Positions 7,558 to 14,986 of a stretch of 18,805 nt of DNA are shown piece after piece. Location: contig JAHZDG010000012.1 of the NCBI GenBank assembly GCA_019422485.1, forward strand, positions 1-18,805. Reading direction: 5' to 3'. The position numbers and the translations under genes were made by a program. The notes beneath the pieces were generated by a model. That model was not told the DNA's origin, made no database searches, and saw nothing but the letters and a program-made list of their open reading frames with translations. Position 1 is the stretch's first letter, and each line of letters starts with the position of its first letter. The DNA comes from Alistipes sp. GTDB lineage: Bacteria; Bacteroidota; Bacteroidia; Bacteroidales; Rikenellaceae.

Positions 7558-8922
7558 ATGTCACAGCATTTAACAGCAACTGCAGGGTTAGAGCACGAGA
7601 AGATAGAACGTTTGTTGTTGAAGTATTCTTTACCGGCCATTGTCGGGATGTTGGTTTCATCTTTATACAACATCATCGACCGCGTTTTCATTGGACAGGG
7701 CGTCGGTGCCATGGCCATTTCCGGATTGGCCTTGACCTTACCGTTAAGTACCATGGTGGCCGCAATCGGTACCCTGGTCGGGGTCGGGGCGTCATCGCGC
7801 ATTTCCATCGTTTTGGGCATGAGAGACCTTCGATGGGCACGCAATATCTTGGGGAATGCCTTTATGCTGACCTTTTTGTTGTCGGCGGTATTGATTACCT
7901 GTTCCATGATTTTCATGGATGAAGTATTGGTCGCATTCGGCGGCAGCGAACAGACGATTCCCTATGCAAAAGCCTATTTGAATATCGTCATCCCGGGGAG
8001 CGTCCTGACCAATCTGAGTTATAGTTTCAGCGGAATTATGAGGGCCGCCGGGTATCCCCAAAAGTCGATGTATACGATTCTGATCGGAGTGGGACTCAAC
8101 GTGATTCTCGATCCGATCTTTATCTTTGGGTTCGGAATGGGTATCCGCGGGGCGGCGGTTGCGACGGTAATCTCCATGTTTGCCAGTGCGGTTTTTGTCT
8201 TGGCTCACTTTTTCAATCCCCGTCATCCGGTTCATTTCCGCTGGAACTGTTTCCGCCCGAAAAAACGAATCATCCGAAACATCGTTTCGATCGGGATGGC
8301 ACCCTTCCTGATGAACCTGACCGCCAGTGCCGTCAATATCATTATGAATCACCAGCTGGTGCGAGGCGGCGGTGATTTGGCCATCGGAGCTTATGGGATT
8401 GTGAACAGTTTTGCGATTCTGATCGTGATGTGTGTGATGGGATTGTGCCAGGGAATGCAGCCGATTGTGGGCTATAATTATGGCGCCCAGAAATACAAAC
8501 GCATGAAGGATGTGCTGTTGCTGACGATTCGGGTGGCCTTTGTCATTATGGGCGTTGGATGGTTGTTGGGGGAACTGGCTCCGAAATGGTTGGTCGGCGC
8601 CTTCACGACCGATCCCGAGTTATCGGAGATGGCCATACGAGGTATGCGGTTGGCTTGCCTGATGTTCCCGGTCGTTGGTTTCCAGATCGTTGTCTCGACC
8701 TTTTTTCAGTCGATCAGTAAAGCGCCCAAAGCGATTTTTATGGGATTGACGCGTCAGGTACTCTTTCTGATTCCCCTGCTCTATCTCTTCTCGAATTGGT
8801 GGGGTCTGTTGGGGGTTTGGCTTTCGATCCCGGTCTCCGATTTGTTGGCAGCTTTGGTGGCTTTGTGGTTCTTGTTGGTAGAGAAAAAAGTGTTCTATCC
8901 TAAGCAGACTCAACGCGGATAG
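7558..8922 (+). CDS. MATE family efflux transporter
   Basis: A 454-residue inner-membrane protein of the multidrug and toxic compound extrusion family (MatE), which exports cationic drugs or metabolites in exchange for Na+ or H+. The sequence shows about 12 hydrophobic segments in two related halves, beginning with the family pattern LLLKYSLPAIVGMLVSSLYNIIDRVFIG in the first helices (from residue ~20) and GIGSVG-like repeats such as SIGMAPFLMNLTASAVNIIMN opening the second half at about 245. The second half also has GYNYGAQKYKRMKD, a typical MATE loop. Substrate and coupling ion cannot be inferred. ATG at 7558 gives a short charged cytoplasmic N-terminus before the first helix, as usual. It is a single-gene unit: terminator before, own promoter, 190 bases after. 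No regulator gene is adjacent. Confidence 0.92.
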   Translation: MSQHLTATAGLEHEKIERLLLKYSLPAIVGMLVSSLYNIIDRVFIGQGVGAMAISGLALTLPLSTMVAAIGTLVGVGASSRISIVLGMRDLRWARNILGNAFMLTFLLSAVLITCSMIFMDEVLVAFGGSEQTIPYAKAYLNIVIPGSVLTNLSYSFSGIMRAAGYPQKSMYTILIGVGLNVILDPIFIFGFGMGIRGAAVATVISMFASAVFVLAHFFNPRHPVHFRWNCFRPKKRIIRNIVSIGMAPFLMNLTASAVNIIMNHQLVRGGGDLAIGAYGIVNSFAILIVMCVMGLCQGMQPIVGYNYGAQKYKRMKDVLLLTIRVAFVIMGVGWLLGELAPKWLVGAFTTDPELSEMAIRGMRLACLMFPVVGFQIVVSTFFQSISKAPKAIFMGLTRQVLFLIPLLYLFSNWWGLLGVWLSIPVSDLLAALVALWFLLVEKKVFYPKQTQRG

Positions 8923-9112
8923 TCGGATTCGAGGTTTCGGCCCGAAAAGAATGGGGGCGATGCAGACAGCTGATTGTGCGGCGTGAGGTTCTTTGGATGG
9001 CCTCGTTTCTGAACGCAGAAACAGTACGGAAAATCGCATTCGGGAAACATTCTTGGGGGGAAATCCGTATTGATAGCGAGTTGGAAAATTTATCTAAAAA
9101 TCGATATAGATT

Positions 9113-9559
9113 ATGAGTTTGGAATTGGAAGTCAATCAGGGCATCAAAGAAGCCATGTTGGCGAAAGAATCGGTGCGATTGACGGCTTTGCGGGCTATTA
9201 AAGCCGAAATTTTGTTGGCCAAAACGGCGGACGGTTCGTCGGAAATCAGTGATGAAGCGGTGTTGAAAATCATCCAGAAACTGGTGAAACAACGTCGGGA
9301 ATCGGCTGCTGTCTATACGCAGAATGGACGTCCGGAATTGGCTGAAAATGAATTGGCTGAAGCCGGTTATCTGGAAGCCTATCTGCCGAAACCGTTGTCG
9401 GCTGAAGAGCTGGAAAAGGCTTTGCGTGAAATTATTGCCGAAGTGGGCGCTAAAGCACCTTCCGATATGGGAAAAGTGATGGGGGTAGCCTCCAAGCGTT
9501 TGGCCGGGAAAGCCGACGGACGGCAAATCGCCGAAACGGTGAAATCGTTATTGAAGTAG
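9113..9559 (+). CDS. GatB/YqeY domain-containing protein
   Basis: A 148-residue soluble protein of the YqeY family, which corresponds to the helical tail domain found at the end of the GatB subunit of tRNA-dependent amidotransferase and in some glutaminyl-tRNA synthetases. Free-standing YqeY is widespread, but its cellular role is not established; tRNA binding is the usual inference. Sequence signs are the helical N-terminus MSLELEVNQGIKEAMLAKE, the LTALRAIKAEI helix, the IIQKLVKQRRESAAVY segment, EAYLPKPLSAEEL in the middle, and the C-terminal GKVMG...KADGRQIAETVKSLL motif of the tRNA-binding domain. Length is normal for the family. The ATG at 9113 is the first in frame and opens the usual N-terminus. 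Upstream, only a poor promoter candidate (TTG 9070-9072, TATCTAAA 9091-9098) is visible. Confidence 0.93.
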   Translation: MSLELEVNQGIKEAMLAKESVRLTALRAIKAEILLAKTADGSSEISDEAVLKIIQKLVKQRRESAAVYTQNGRPELAENELAEAGYLEAYLPKPLSAEELEKALREIIAEVGAKAPSDMGKVMGVASKRLAGKADGRQIAETVKSLLK

Positions 9560-9577
9560 TGGAAGCATGTTTCCGTC

Positions 9578-9614
9578 AAGAGAGCTGGAGTACTTCTACT
9601 CTAGCTCTCTTTTT
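9578..9614 (+). terminator. Rho-independent terminator after yqeY-like gene
   Basis: A 15-bp stem with a single G-T wobble (9578-9592 with 9597-9611) closed by a CTTC tetraloop, followed directly by TTT and a further T-rich stretch. This is the best-formed terminator in the window, 18 bases after the stop codon. Confidence 0.9.
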
Positions 9615-9678
9615 ATTAAGGAACGGAGTGTGTGGTGGCGTCGTTGGGTGCGAGTGTTGTGAACGCATCGCGGATGTG

Positions 9679-9709
9679 TATGAAAACTCCAGGATTATGT
9701 GTATCTTAG
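9679..9709 (+). promoter_or_regulatory. Candidate promoter of the CNNM/CorC-type gene
   Basis: TATG at 9679-9682, 19 bases, then TATCTTAG at 9702-9709. Each box differs by one base from the Bacteroidota consensus. The same TATCTTAG box is used with a perfect -33 at 11514-11483. It places the transcript start downstream of the upstream ATG at 9699, supporting the start at 9738. Confidence 0.45.
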
Positions 9710-9737
9710 GGCTCGAGAAAGTAGGTTTGATGACTAT

Positions 9738-11036
9738 ATGAAGGAAATCGTTATTATTTGCGGTTTAATTGTTCTTAATGGGGTGTTGTCAATGTCGGAG
9801 ATCGCTTTGGTCTCGGCGCGGAAGTCTCGTTTGGAGGCCGATGCCAAGAAAGGTAGTAAGTCGGCTCGAACCGCGTTGAAATTGGCTACAGATCCCGATG
9901 TGTTTCTTTCGACCATTCAAATTGGCATTACCTTGGTCGGTATCTTGACCGGGTTGTATTCAGGAGATGTGTTGGCGCAGGATTTTGGCCGGGTGATTGC
10001 CCGGATCGAACCCCTAAGCGCGCATGCCGTTGCGATCGCTCAAACGGTGATCGTGGTGGTGGTTACTTATTTGACATTGATTATCGGTGAGCTGGTCCCC
10101 AAGCGTATTGGAATGACGGCTTCTGAACGGGTTTCGAAATGGGTGGCTCGTCCGATGTATTTGCTTTCGAAAGTGGCTTCTCCTTTTGTATGGCTGCTTT
10201 CTAAAAGTACGGCCGGGGTTGTTCGTCTGCTGGGCATTAATGGCGAAGAAGAAGGCAAAGTGACCGAAGAGGAGATTAAAGCCATTATTCAGGAAGGTAC
10301 GGAAGACGGAGAGGTACAGGAGGTTGAACAGGAGCTGGTGGAACGAGTTTTTAATTTAGGCGACCGTAATGTAGGGTCGATCATGACCCACCGCAGTGAA
10401 ATGGTTTGGTTGAGTCTGTCTGATACTCGGGAGCAGATCGAACGTACGGTGAAGGATAATCTCTATAATGCTTATCCGGTGGCCGATCAAAATTTGAAAC
10501 AGGTCGATGGCGTGGTCTATCTGAAGGATTTGTTTGGAAAGCTGGATGATCCGGCTTTCGAGTTGCGCAGCATATTGCGTCCGGTTCTTTATATCCCGGA
10601 GCGATTGAGTGTGTATAATGCGCTGGAACAGTTGCGGACCCAAGAGGTTAAATCGGCTTTGGTGATCGATGAATTCGGCAGCGTGGAAGGGATTGTTACC
10701 CTGAAAGATATTATTCGGGGCCTGATCGGAAACACGGCGGAAGAGGGCGAAGAACCCGAAATCATTCAACGAGAGGAAGGCGGTTGGCTGGTGGACGGTC
10801 AGTGTTCGTTTTACGATTTTCTGACCTATTTCGATATGGAGGATCTGTATCCGGATTATAGTTACAATACGCTGAGCGGACTGATTCTCGATCAACTGGA
10901 ACATGTTCCCCGCACCGGAGAGAAATTGTCCTGGAAGACCTTCTCGATGGAAATTGTCGATATGGATGGGGCTCGTATTGATAAGGTGTTGGTTTCGAAA
11001 CTACCCGTTCCGGAAGATATGGAGGAAGATCAATAG
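9738..11036 (+). CDS. CNNM/CBS/CorC-type membrane protein (HlyC/CorC family)
   Basis: A 432-residue integral membrane protein. The CNNM (DUF21) domain covers about 1-165, with hydrophobic segments at roughly 1-22, 55-78 and 97-118, the LSMSEIALVSARKSRLE segment, and the conserved GELVPKR motif at 117-123. Two CBS domains follow (about 213-265 and 280-330; IMTHRSEMVWL, then ALVIDEFGSVEGIVTLKDII), and a CorC_HlyC C-terminal domain at about 345-420. CNNM/CorC proteins are linked to Mg2+ or Co2+ transport and some to membrane stress; the ion here is inferred, and older 'hemolysin' labels are not supported. The frame continues up to an ATG at 9699, but the additional 13 residues (MYLRARESRFDDY) are not family-like and lie before the predicted transcription start, so ATG 9738 is used. 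It converges with a small membrane-protein gene. Confidence 0.92.
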   Translation: MKEIVIICGLIVLNGVLSMSEIALVSARKSRLEADAKKGSKSARTALKLATDPDVFLSTIQIGITLVGILTGLYSGDVLAQDFGRVIARIEPLSAHAVAIAQTVIVVVVTYLTLIIGELVPKRIGMTASERVSKWVARPMYLLSKVASPFVWLLSKSTAGVVRLLGINGEEEGKVTEEEIKAIIQEGTEDGEVQEVEQELVERVFNLGDRNVGSIMTHRSEMVWLSLSDTREQIERTVKDNLYNAYPVADQNLKQVDGVVYLKDLFGKLDDPAFELRSILRPVLYIPERLSVYNALEQLRTQEVKSALVIDEFGSVEGIVTLKDIIRGLIGNTAEEGEEPEIIQREEGGWLVDGQCSFYDFLTYFDMEDLYPDYSYNTLSGLILDQLEHVPRTGEKLSWKTFSMEIVDMDGARIDKVLVSKLPVPEDMEEDQ

Positions 11037-11056
11037 CGTTGTATGCTATCTATATC

Positions 11057-11096
11057 ATGCGAGTCGCCCGATGAATGTTCAGCGGGCGACTCGCAT
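11057..11096 (+). terminator. Hairpin between two convergent genes
   Basis: A perfect 14-bp stem (ATGCGAGTCGCCCG 11057-11070 with 11083-11096) and a 12-base loop, 20 bases after the CorC-type stop and 30 bases after the opposing gene's stop. The T run is short on the plus side (TTT) and absent on the minus side. It probably serves as a shared terminator for both strands. Confidence 0.75.
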
Positions 11097-11126
11097 TTAC
11101 GGTGTTGTTATGTGTAGACGAATGGA

Positions 11127-11459
11127 TTAACGCAGTGCCATCATAATGGCCATCAGGCTGGAGAAGAAAACGGTGCAAAGGACGATCAAAATAGCCAGCC
11201 AGATCAGATTGGCTTTGGCAAAGTTGACCTTATTCAGGTTGGAACTTCCTCCGAACGCCCAGATGATCAGTACGATGAGATTGACCAACGGAATGGTGAT
11301 CACCAACAGGATCAGAAACCATTCTCCGACGGAGATAACCTGGTTCTGATTCGCTTGAGGAGTCGGGGTCGATGGCGTTGCGTAAGGAGTTGAAACCGGA
11401 GAGGTATACGAACCGGTAGAGGTTTCCGGTGTGTTGGATACAGGGTCGATGATTTCCAT
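11127..11459 (-). CDS. Small two-helix membrane protein with VGEW motif, unknown function
   Basis: A 110-residue protein. Residues 1-42 are rich in Pro, Thr and Ser with several TP repeats and look disordered. ISVGEW (42-47) opens the first membrane helix (about 47-70, with IPLVNLIVLIIWAFGG), followed by a short polar loop SNLNKVNFAKAN and a second helix at about 84-108. From memory, similar small Bacteroidota proteins share the Pro/Gln-rich head, the GEW start of helix 1, IPLVN and WAF, and the KANWAKA-like loop; none has a known function that I can cite. The frame extends upstream to 11525, but that stretch overlaps the promoter. The -7 box ends 23 bases before the ATG at 11459, so this start is well supported. 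It is a single-gene unit, with a terminator just upstream. Confidence 0.8.
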   Translation of the reverse strand: MEIIDPVSNTPETSTGSYTSPVSTPYATPSTPTPQANQNQVISVGEWFLILLVITIPLVNLIVLIIWAFGGSSNLNKVNFAKANLIWLAILIVLCTVFFSSLMAIMMALR

Positions 11460-11482
11460 AAGCAGGGATTTTAACGAATACT

Positions 11483-11514
11483 CTAAGATAGTCCGTTTTC
11501 TCGGTTTCTCCAAA
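11483..11514 (-). promoter_or_regulatory. Promoter of the small VGEW membrane protein
   Basis: On the minus strand, TTTG (11514-11511), exactly 20 bases, then TATCTTAG (11490-11483). The -33 box is perfect and the -7 box has one mismatch. The -33 box lies three bases past the nfn operon terminator stem. Confidence 0.7.
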
Positions 11515-11516
11515 TC

Positions 11517-11547
11517 AAAAACCACCGGTGTCGCTCCGGTGGTTTTT
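11517..11547 (-). terminator. Terminator of the bioB-DUF1573-nfnAB operon
   Basis: A perfect 12-bp stem (11517-11528 with 11536-11547; AAAAACCACCGG / CCGGTGGTTTTT) and a 7-base loop. On the minus strand the stem ends in TTTTT, 20 bases after the nfnB stop. The plus-strand copy also ends in TTTTT, so it can work both ways. Confidence 0.88.
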
Positions 11548-11567
11548 ATAGTGAAGAATGGGGTGTG

Positions 11568-12959
11568 TTAAGACGAAAGACCACTGAGGTAGCGATCGAT
11601 GGCCAAAGCGGCTTTGCGACCGGCTCCCATAGCTAAAATAACGGTGGCAGCTCCCGTGACCGCATCTCCTCCGGCGAAAATACCCGGATGGGTCGTTTGT
11701 CCGTTTTCGTCGGCGACCAGACAACCCCAGCGATTGGTGTCGAGTCCGGCGGTAGTGGAGGCGATCAGCGGATTGGGGGAGGTACCCAACGCCATGATGA
11801 CCACATCGCATTCGAGTTCAAATTCCGAACCGGGAACGGGAATCGGGGAACGACGCCCTGAAGCATCGGGTTCGCCCAGCTCCATCCGGATACAACGGAT
11901 GGCTCTCACCCACCCTTGTTCATTGCCCAGAATCTCGATGGGATTGGTCAGCATATGAAAGGCGATTCCTTCCTCTTTGGCATGGTGTACTTCTTCCTGA
12001 CGGGCCGGCAGTTCGGCTTCTCCGCGGCGATACACGATATAGGCTTCGGCGCCTAACCGGGCCGCTGTGCGCACGGCATCCATGGCGACGTTTCCTCCCC
12101 CTACGACGACGACTTTCTGGCCGACGTAGATCGGCGTGTCATAGCGATCGTCATACGCTTTCATGAGGTTGGTGCGGGTCAGGAATTCGTTGGCCGAAAC
12201 CACCCCGTTGAGGTTTTCCCCGGGAATGTTCATAAAGCGCGGCAGACCGGCGCCCGAACCGATAAAGACGGCCGAATAGCCCTCTTGTTGCATCAGTTCT
12301 TCGATGGTGACGGTACGTCCGACAATCACATCGGTTTCGATCTCTACGCCCAGTCTTTTGACGTTTTCCACTTCGGCGGCGACCACTTTGTCTTTCGGCA
12401 GCCGGAATTCCGGGATGCCGTACTCCAAAACACCGCCCGGACGATGCAGGGCTTCGAAAATTTTGACCTGATAACCGGCTTTGGCCAGGTCGGAGGCGCA
12501 GGCCAGACCGGCCGGTCCACTGCCGATAACGGCTACCTTTTTGCCGTTGGACGGGCTTTTTTCTACGGTTTTCGGGCCGTTTGCGATGCTCCAGTCGCCG
12601 ACGAATCGTTCCAGTTTGCCGATGGCGACCGGTTCGCCTTTGACGCCCAATACACAGGCTCCTTCGCACTGGCTTTCCTGCGGGCATACCCGTCCGCATA
12701 CCGAGGGCAGCGAACTGTCTTCGGCGATGATCGAGGCGGCCTCTTCCAGGTTGCCCTGAGCCAGTTGTCGGATAAAGTCCGGAATCTGAATCGACACCGG
12801 ACAGTGTTCGACACAACGCGGTTTACGGCAGTGCAGACAACGGGAGGCTTCCAGTTGAGCCTCTTCCAGGTTGTAGCCGTAGCAAACTTCTTCAAAGTTG
12901 GTGACCCTGATTTTGGGGTCTTGTTCCCGCACGGGAACACGGGGTATTTTGTTGCTCAT
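11568..12959 (-). CDS. nfnB: NADPH-binding large subunit of Nfn (NfnB); glutamate synthase small-subunit-like oxidoreductase
   Basis: A 463-residue flavoprotein. The N-terminal helical domain binds two [4Fe-4S] clusters: Cys41/44/49/53 (CLHCRKPRCVEHC) and Cys88/92/98/102 (CGRVCPQESQCEGAC). Then come an FAD-binding GSGPAG at 146-151 and a second Rossmann motif VVVGGGNVAMDAV for NADPH (~287-298), ending with GGDAVTGAATVILAMGAGR. This family is often called glutamate synthase small subunit (GltD/gltA). The adjacent FAD/NAD/[2Fe-2S] partner gene and the absence of a GltB large subunit make NfnB more likely: the NADPH-binding half of the electron-bifurcating NADH-dependent ferredoxin:NADP+ oxidoreductase. 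It starts 9 bases after nfnA and is the last gene of the operon. Name is by family and context; bifurcation in this organism is inferred. Confidence 0.9.
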   Translation of the reverse strand: MSNKIPRVPVREQDPKIRVTNFEEVCYGYNLEEAQLEASRCLHCRKPRCVEHCPVSIQIPDFIRQLAQGNLEEAASIIAEDSSLPSVCGRVCPQESQCEGACVLGVKGEPVAIGKLERFVGDWSIANGPKTVEKSPSNGKKVAVIGSGPAGLACASDLAKAGYQVKIFEALHRPGGVLEYGIPEFRLPKDKVVAAEVENVKRLGVEIETDVIVGRTVTIEELMQQEGYSAVFIGSGAGLPRFMNIPGENLNGVVSANEFLTRTNLMKAYDDRYDTPIYVGQKVVVVGGGNVAMDAVRTAARLGAEAYIVYRRGEAELPARQEEVHHAKEEGIAFHMLTNPIEILGNEQGWVRAIRCIRMELGEPDASGRRSPIPVPGSEFELECDVVIMALGTSPNPLIASTTAGLDTNRWGCLVADENGQTTHPGIFAGGDAVTGAATVILAMGAGRKAALAIDRYLSGLSS

Positions 12960-12968
12960 ACGCTCGAA

Positions 12969-13853
12969 TTATAAATCTAAACCCACTTTGCAGGCATGAC
13001 CTTCCGCCCGTTCCCGGGCCATTCGTTCTTTTCGGCTTTCGAGGGTGCGGTACATGCCCTGACGGCGCATCGCTTCGTCGAAATCGACCTGATGGCCGTC
13101 AAATTCCGGTCCCTCTACACAAGTGAAACGGGTTTTCCCGCCTACGGTGACCCGACAAGCGCCGCACATACCGGTTCCATCGACCATCAGGGTGTTGAGG
13201 CTGACAGTCGTTTTGAGGCCGTATTTGAGGGTGGTCAGGCAGACGAACTTCATCATAATCATCGGTCCGATGGCAATGACTTCGTCGTATTTTTTGCCCT
13301 GTTTTTCCACGAGTTCGCTCAGCAGACCCGTTACCATGCCTTTGTATCCTTCGCTGCCGTCATCGGTCGCCAGGTAGACTTCTCCGGCCACTTTGCGCAT
13401 GGCATCGACCATAATCAGGGTTTGTTTGTTTTTGGCCCCGATGATGACATCGGCCTGTACGCCGTGTTCGTGAAGCCATTTGACCTGAGGATAGACCGGA
13501 GCGGTCCCTACCCCGCCCGCAATGAACAGAATCTTCTTTTTGCGGAGTGTTTCCAGATCGGTGTGGATGAGTTCGGAGGGTTGTCCCAGAGGGCCTGCAA
13601 AATCGGCGATCGAATCCCCTTCGTTCAGGGCGCAGAGTTTACCGGTCGAATAACCTACGGTTTGGGTGACGATCGTTACATAGCCTTGTTCGGCGTTGTA
13701 GTCGGCGATGGTCAGCGGAATCCGTTCGCCCCGCTCATCGATGCGCAAAATGATGAATTGCCCCGGTTGAGCCGAATGAGCTACCCGAGGAGCTTCGATG
13801 TTCATCAGGTAGATCTGGTCGGTGAGGGCCTGTTTTTTGAGTATGCGAAACAT
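12969..13853 (-). CDS. nfnA: NfnA-like FAD/NAD(H)/[2Fe-2S] subunit (ferredoxin-NADP+ reductase subunit alpha)
   Basis: A 294-residue protein related to the PyrK-type subunit of dihydroorotate dehydrogenase and to sulfide dehydrogenase. The FAD domain covers about 1-100 (PGQFIILRIDERGERIPLTIADY is the flavin pocket), and the NAD domain starts with ILFIAGGVGTAPVYPQ at about 108-123. The [2Fe-2S] region has DGTGMCGACR and a later FTCVEGPEFDG, giving Asp225, Cys230, Cys233 and Cys245; one Asp plus three Cys is the arrangement known for NfnA. In Nfn this subunit handles NADH while NfnB handles NADPH and low-potential ferredoxin. The C-terminal tail (MRRQGMYRTLESRKERMARERAEGHACKVGLDL region) is Arg-rich. 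It starts 19 bases after the DUF1573 gene and ends 9 bases before nfnB, so co-transcription is very likely. Confidence 0.9.
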   Translation of the reverse strand: MFRILKKQALTDQIYLMNIEAPRVAHSAQPGQFIILRIDERGERIPLTIADYNAEQGYVTIVTQTVGYSTGKLCALNEGDSIADFAGPLGQPSELIHTDLETLRKKKILFIAGGVGTAPVYPQVKWLHEHGVQADVIIGAKNKQTLIMVDAMRKVAGEVYLATDDGSEGYKGMVTGLLSELVEKQGKKYDEVIAIGPMIMMKFVCLTTLKYGLKTTVSLNTLMVDGTGMCGACRVTVGGKTRFTCVEGPEFDGHQVDFDEAMRRQGMYRTLESRKERMARERAEGHACKVGLDL

Positions 13854-13872
13854 GGATATGGGTTTTGTTTAT

Positions 13873-14967
13873 TTACAAAATAGTGGCGGCCAAACGGATT
13901 TCACGCATGGGACGTTGAGGATCGTTGAGGATAATGACCGTATTGTCCATAAAACGACCAGTTTTGACTCCTGTGGTATTCAGCGTGGCTGTGAAGGTCA
14001 GGCTTTGTCCCGGGTTGAGTGTTACACCCTCTTGCAGGGTGACCGTCGTATGAGGGCCTTGCTTGAGGTATTGTATTTTCAGCGGTTGACTGCCACTGTT
14101 GGTGATCGTAAAGTCCCGTTTGCGGATCGTTCCGGCCTTGATGCTGCCGAAATGGTAGTATTGCGATGAAAAGACGGCTTTGGCAGCCTGGTCGAGTTCT
14201 TGTTGGCTCAGCGAAGAGAAATCTTCGGTGGCGATTCCTGTGGCCGAAAAACGGGTTTTGGCAGGAGTCCCGTTGATCATCAACTGAAATTCGTCGTTGA
14301 GCCGTCCCCATAGATCGGCTTGCCGCAGATCGTAACTCAGGGTCATCACACCTTTGCCGCCGGGAGGAAGCGTTTGCGGAGAAAAACTGACCGTAAAGTA
14401 GTCATTCTTTTTCGCATACGCTACGTCCAGAGTGATCGACGTCGGTGAATTGTTCATATATTCCACCGTGGTGGCTTTGGTGCCTCCACGGGGCAGGTAA
14501 CCCAGACCGCAGGTTTGGCGGGTAGTACGGAGACCTCCGCTGACTGCGATCGGATATTCTTCTTCCGGAGAACGCGGACGGCCGATCACCACTCCGGTGA
14601 TATGAAGCTGGTTTTGGTTTTGGCTGCTGCGGCTGGTAACCGTAATCGTTTTCTGGAAAGGTCCGGGACGATCTTCCGGGTTGAAGGTGACTTTGACGGT
14701 TCCTTTTCGTCCGGGAAGGACGGGTTCGCGGGTATATTCCGGGGTCGTACAACCGCAGGAGGTGGTCACGCGTTCAATCACAAAAGGGTCTTGGCCGGTG
14801 TTGGTGAAGACAAACGTGTGCGAGACTTCTCCGTCGGCTTCTTTGATGGTGCCGAAATTCCAGCTCTCCTCGGTGAATTTCATGGTGGAGGGAGTTTTGC
14901 TTTGGGCTTGGGGCATGCCGAGCAGAAAAAGCCCCACGGTACAGATCAGAATCGCAAAAGTTCTCAT
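13873..14967 (-). CDS. Secreted DUF1573 domain protein
   Basis: A 364-residue exported protein. Residues 1-22 form a signal peptide (MRTFAILICTVGLFLLGMPQ, then AQS), with no lipobox cysteine near the cleavage site. The first DUF1573 (Ig-like) domain spans about 30-127: WNFGTIKEADGEVSHTFVFTN, then the hallmark SCGC with Cys71 and Cys73, followed by FNPEDRPGPFQKTITVTS. A middle Ig-like segment follows, and a second DUF1573-like repeat starts at about 269 (YYHFGSIKAGTIRKRDFTITN); it has lost the Cys pair at the matching place. The function of DUF1573 is unknown; the fold and export suggest a periplasmic or surface binding role. The frame runs into the bioB end, but ATG 14967 gives the clean signal peptide. 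It is 19 bases after bioB and 19 before nfnA. Confidence 0.88.
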   Translation of the reverse strand: MRTFAILICTVGLFLLGMPQAQSKTPSTMKFTEESWNFGTIKEADGEVSHTFVFTNTGQDPFVIERVTTSCGCTTPEYTREPVLPGRKGTVKVTFNPEDRPGPFQKTITVTSRSSQNQNQLHITGVVIGRPRSPEEEYPIAVSGGLRTTRQTCGLGYLPRGGTKATTVEYMNNSPTSITLDVAYAKKNDYFTVSFSPQTLPPGGKGVMTLSYDLRQADLWGRLNDEFQLMINGTPAKTRFSATGIATEDFSSLSQQELDQAAKAVFSSQYYHFGSIKAGTIRKRDFTITNSGSQPLKIQYLKQGPHTTVTLQEGVTLNPGQSLTFTATLNTTGVKTGRFMDNTVIILNDPQRPMREIRLAATIL

Positions 14968-14986
14968 AGCGGAATAGAGACTGAGG

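Noticed and set aside
8900..9526. Minus-strand 208-codon frame over the MATE-yqeY gap and yqeY
   Set aside because: Phe/Arg/Gln-rich mirror of the YqeY family gene; no promoter or recognisable family on that strand.
9559..9741. Plus-strand 60-codon frame after yqeY
   Set aside because: It runs through the strong terminator at 9578-9614 and the CorC-type promoter; Cys/Gly/Arg composition does not look like a protein.
12285..12974. Plus-strand 229-codon frame inside nfnB
   Set aside because: Antisense to the conserved iron-sulfur flavoprotein; Phe/Gly/Asp-rich shadow composition.
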